A stretch of 64,000 nucleotides of DNA, taken from the NCBI GenBank assembly GCA_013433145.1, contig CM024191.1, positions 1,194,501-1,258,500 on the forward strand, in the 5' to 3' direction. Below are positions 60,026 through 64,000 of this stretch, one piece after another; the stretch's first letter is position 1; each line of letters begins with the position of its first letter. The stretch is from Ascaris suum. Its lineage: Eukaryota > Nematoda > Chromadorea > Rhabditida > Ascarididae. The notes below the pieces were generated by a model, which was not told the origin of the DNA, made no database searches, and saw only the letters and a program-made list of their open reading frames with translations. Both the position numbers and the translations under genes were made by a program.

Positions 60026-63000
60026 ATGGTTTGGACATCGGAAGACACTAAAAAGGCCATTCTGGCCACAGTGATACCTGGAGGTGCCGCGTTGACCGCA
60101 TTCGGTGCGTTTGTAAACGATCGCGATGTGGTCGATTGGTGGACCGTAAGCGTTTTATTTTCCTTTTCTCTTTTCTCATGAAGATTGCTCTCAGTGATCA
60201 ACTTTTGTCATAGCGTTTCGACTGTCGGCAAATTATTTTCGTGAAGTGGATGAGCACCAATTTCAGTAGTCTTTCTGGTTGCGGAAGGGGTGCACTATTT
60301 TGCAGTCAGCTTCGTAGCGTTGTTTTAGAAATTAGTTAAAATTGTACCTATAGGAATGCTAAAAAAATCGGTACGTTTTGCCTCAAATTTTTCGTCAATT
60401 GGAGAGTGTCCTAAAATAATTCGGAAATATTTCGAAAAATCTTTAAGATGGAGGAGTAATCTCACGTACGAATATATAACGAAAGGCTAGGAAATGCTTC
60501 AAAGGATGATGAAATTTTAGTTTTGTATTGCTTGAATGAGGGCCCTTTTAAGAAGAAGGCGAAGCCGAGCTGGGCACCGAAAGATGTACGTCTGTATTCA
60601 GCGATCGATTTGCTAACGATGAGCCCACTTGGGTACGCCTCTTATCTTGTCTACAAAACTGGTGGAGGTATGAAGCATATTTTCATTTCTTTATATACAT
60701 TCGTCTGTTGTGCTGAGTTTGCGTAGAATTTTTTTTTAAAATTAGGCTCAGCCATGATCTATATTTAGATCATGGCTGATACGTTTTATATTCTGATGTT
60801 TGAAGGGATTATTTCGAAATTTTTTCCCAGTCCAGTATATAGAGCTCCTTTTCTATCATCTAGCCATAAAATTTTATGAAGCGCTTTAACCGTCATCTGC
60901 TTCTGCTTTAAGAGCCTCACCGAGTTTCTAAGCTGTTGGGTTTTCAGGTCTCGGTAGTTTTGCTATCGCTGGTGAAGGTTCCCTTGAAACATGTGGTATT
61001 TTCTTTTAAATGTGGTTTTTGGAATCCTCAAAAGAAAAAAAACAACAAAACAGCTGTTTGCGAGGTGGTTTAGTCTTCGCAGCACATAAGAGAGGGAGAG
61101 AGGAATACTTGTCGTTTTTATAATCTAGAAGTGTGCCTGTACGTTTGTTTGCATAGTTCCGAAATAATTCGGAAGTTAATAAGTAAGAAGTAGTACAGAG
61201 TAGGAATTAGTTATTGTGTAAAGCATAGCGAAAATTTTCCGTGTAATTTAGATGCAGTCTGGCAGAGGTTGTTGTAGGGTTGACGTAGACTGAAGCGTAC
61301 GTAGGAATTGGGCAGGTTTGGCACTAATTGAAAGGTTTCTAGAGATAAGCCATATCAACCATGTTCAAAAATTCCCTTGAAAAAGGTAGTACTATAGTCA
61401 TTTTACTCTTTGCATTTAGTAATGGAGGAGGCGAAAATATGAAAAGCTTACTATGGTATATGAGCAGATTTTTTCATGACAGAAATGTGGCTATAAAACT
61501 CGAAGTGATGTTTTGAGATGATTATAGAATTGACCGGAATATGGGCCAGACGATGATGTCACTAAGGTGTTGGAAGCAGTGAACAATAAAAGCCGAAGTT
61601 TATTTGTCGTGGTGACATTTTGACTCATAAAATTGTCACTAAGGTACAAAAATTTACAGTATTGGTTTTAAACCTGCAGATGGCGTTTTGATTTCAAATC
61701 TGCACACAGAATTTGTTTTTACCTCGTTGTTTTTAATAATCTTTTAGCAATGTAGGATTATGGGCTTTGGTTTTTTTTCTTCACGACATGAAGGAAGGAG
61801 GGTAGCGGGTGTGATGGAATTTGTTGCCTTTTCATTGATAACAAGTGCGCTTCCTTGTTTGAACCGATCTTCGTGCTGTTTTATAATTTCATGCAAATGC
61901 TTTAAAATTAGTGCTGAGAATATTCCACTGAATTGTTTCGTTTCGAAGAATTTGTTTATTGAATGTGAGAGGATTCAGGATTTGACTACACGGATACCAA
62001 AGTTGCGCTTGGGTTATACGGTGCGAATATTACGCTCGCGTTGGCGACGATCCCATTGATGAAGAAGAAGAATCTCCGCTGTGTAACTACTTATCTATCT
62101 GTTGTTTCTTCATTCTATAAATATCACCCTCATGATACAGTCAAAAGCCGATTATAGTGCAAGGCGCTAAAGAACTTAAACGTCTTGGCTAGAGGGGATA
62201 AGAACTACCGGGCGTGCTTCACAGTTTTATATCCTTATACCACATTAGAGTGGATGCTGTTGGATGATATTTATAGTAGTGGTAGTGACGAAGGACTGGA
62301 AAGTGCGAGATGAGCACAGGAGGGTCGTTTTATAGCATGCGGGAGGAAGCTCTAAGAACTGCGGTGGTGCAAAAATGTGCATTAAAAGGTACACTGATTA
62401 GGAAAGAAGCGTACCGAAATTCGAATTGACAATTTTGTGACGCGTCGCTTAAAGTGTTTGATAGTTGTTTTGTCGTTGTTGAGATCGGTGGCAATCTTTA
62501 AATGGATTTTTTTCTTGATTGTTGCAAGTCATCCCGAACTATCTATCACAGCCAAGGAGGCACATACTTCCCTCTCTGATTCTTGAGAAAGGGCGTCGCA
62601 GACCGCGGCTCACTGCTTCTTATTGGGCCGCACAGGAAAGGCGATAAGTGACTATCCTCCTCAAAGTGCAGATTGCTACCATTCTGAAACAGTGAAGTGG
62701 TTTTGGCAAAAGGGATATCGTCCTCTGTTAAGCTTTCGACCAGCGAATGAGGCCTTTTGATGAAAACAGCTTAAAATTTATTATTATTTCGCCAGCTACG
62801 GGCTGATTGTAATCGATCATATGGCCTTTGAGGGTCGTTTACTATTGGAAAATGTTCCAAGGTTGACTTCAGGTAGAAGGAGTCAAGCAAAGTTTTTTTG
62901 CTAGAAGGATAGGTGTTGCGTATTTTCTGTTTTTCTCAGCAAAATATTATTGGTTCCCTGTTATTAGATAGTAAACGCAGTTGTGACGTTCGTAAATCGT

Positions 63001-63147
63001 TTCATTTGTGTCCATGGTTGTTGAAATTAATATTCTGCTTTTTTTTTCTCGAGACGAGCATATTTGTGGTCGATTTATTTTTAGCTCTTCTACAATACGG
63101 CTCTATTGAACGCGACGGCCATCGCCGCATCGTACGCTTTCTACAAA
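60026..63147 (+). CDS. tspo-1: Translocator protein TSPO/MBR family (3' end outside window)
   Basis: Four exons: 60026-60145, 60553-60667, 61979-62082 and 63085-63147, with matching phases and gt donors (the last, aaa/gttagt, shows that the coding region continues). The 134 residues visible start MVWTSEDTKKAILATVIPGG (first membrane helix). After DWWT the loop KPSWAPKD follows, the conserved Lys-Pro...Pro motif of TspO proteins. Next come SPLGYASYLVYKTGGG (second helix), ALGLYGANITLALATIPLMK (third helix) and FYNTALLNATAIAASYAFYK (fourth). The fifth helix, which in animal TSPO carries the cholesterol-recognition motif, is missing and must lie beyond 64000. Family knowledge: five-helix protein of the outer mitochondrial membrane that binds porphyrins and cholesterol. 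Sequence and order match Caenorhabditis tspo-1 as I recall it. No in-frame continuation was found in 63148-64000. A 14-bp perfect hairpin lies in intron 2. Confidence 0.93.
60748..60779. repeat. Perfect 14-bp inverted repeat with 4-base loop in TSPO intron 2
   Basis: Arms tcagccatgatcta (60748-60761) and tagatcatggctga (60766-60779) are exact reverse complements separated by tatt. They lie 80 bp after the exon 2 donor. The stem is too short for an ordinary microRNA precursor. It could be a small MITE-like footprint or an RNA hairpin affecting splicing. Confidence 0.9.
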
Positions 63148-64000
63148 GTTAGTTTTTACTGAATATTATGAAGCACAAATGGTCGATCCAACCTGTCTCC
63201 CCCTCCCATTTTCTAAAGAGGGACCATTTGTCCGTATTGCTTTACATAAGAAACCCAAAGTTGTATAGGCAACAGGAAGCACTCACAACCAGAGGTTAAG
63301 TAGAAGCTAGAAAAGGAGGTCCGTTTATGTATGGCATTAAGACGTATGGTTGTGCTGAGCCTGTGGCACCTGAATTTATGCTTTCAATGTTTTCACTGTC
63401 TTTGATGTGTTGTTTAGCTCCATTTTCGTTGACAAGGAATAAGGCGATGTTAGTCATGAGAGTCCACTTCGGGTAGTGATTTCGATTCGCATCGTTTCAA
63501 CACACCACTTTTAGCGCTGCATTACATAAAACCTTCAACTGTAAATGGAGATATTCTTCAGATAGTACTCGTCATCACGTGATGTGCATCGTTGATTAAC
63601 TATAATGTAGACGTGGAAAAGCTTGAGATTTTCAATCTGGCCTAAATGCTAAGAGCGTAAAAATGCCCTCATTTTAGCTGTTTGATATGTCTTTTTTGGC
63701 AGGATGATCGTTTAGAAATTATTCGTCGCTTTCCTCTTTCAATTCCACTACTGCGTTTGCATTAATGTATTTATCAGGCGCTCAAAAACCGTTACAATTA
63801 TGCATAGGGTGTATCGATTGTTCGCGTAGTTATCAAATCTAGAAGGAGGAGTGCCATTTTTAAAGAGTTCTAACAATATTGTGGTGATGGTTCTGTTGCC
63901 ATAATGTAGTCTTCACGTTCTTTGTTTTATTTTGTCCAAGTTCGCTTCCATTATATGTGGTAACTGAACCCATTCAGCCCATTAGTTCGAAATGTGAAGT
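63148..64000. other. Intron of TSPO at window end
   Basis: T-rich sequence after the exon 4 donor. A candidate acceptor (ttttttggcag, ending about 63703) is followed by a frame that does not resemble the fifth TSPO helix, so the final exon is inferred to lie outside. Confidence 0.6.

Noticed and set aside
63704..63770. Possible last TSPO exon after ttttttggcag
   Set aside because: The frame after the acceptor does not resemble the fifth membrane helix and ends quickly. The true exon is probably beyond 64000.

Overview
The window looks like genomic DNA of a nematode, most likely of the rhabditid/strongylid group (clade V). The genes are split into short exons separated by T-rich introns with ttttcag-type acceptors. 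The conserved proteins match Caenorhabditis families as I know them: SRC-1-type tyrosine kinase, MOAG-4/SERF, TSPO, ETF-alpha and a small AT-hook protein. The genus cannot be decided from the sequence. Gene density is low, about one recognisable gene per 9 kb, and most of the window is intron or AT-rich intergenic DNA. All gene models were read by eye from exon translation, splice signals and phase agreement.

Layout. 1-2836 (+): the last four coding exons of a src-1-like non-receptor tyrosine kinase whose 5' part lies left of the window. 8605-15827 (+): a complete second Src-family kinase (12 exons, 495 aa, myristoylation site, SH3, SH2, kinase, tail tyrosine). It shares intron positions and phases with the first copy, so the pair is a head-to-tail tandem duplication. 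A decayed extra copy of its terminal exon lies inside its own intron at about 15015-15112. 19212-20361 (-): a two-exon, 71-aa protein with two AT-hooks (HMG-I/Y-like), convergent with the kinase. 20362-29213: a long stretch without recognisable genes, A-rich on the + strand, with a 104-bp TA microsatellite.

29214-32632 (+): moag-4/SERF, three exons, 77 aa. 32633-41989: 9.3 kb of very AT-rich DNA without a supported gene. 41990-47489 (+): the complete mitochondrial electron transfer flavoprotein alpha subunit, eight exons, 333 aa. 47490-53724: mostly unassigned, with one candidate minus-strand exon (47725-47949) and a compositionally different block at about 48.7-51.9 kb. 53725-54947 (+): a three-exon model for an unrecognised 148-aa protein. 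55347-55580 (-): a short candidate gene end, possibly helical/BAR-like. 60026 to beyond the right edge (+): a TSPO/MBR gene with four exons visible and the last one missing.

The genes are unrelated housekeeping or signalling functions and do not form an operon or a pathway. The most interesting item is the local history of the src locus: tandem duplication, divergence of the second copy, and a further small duplication that left a dead terminal exon. I found no rRNA, tRNA, CRISPR array, transposase or reverse transcriptase that I could defend.
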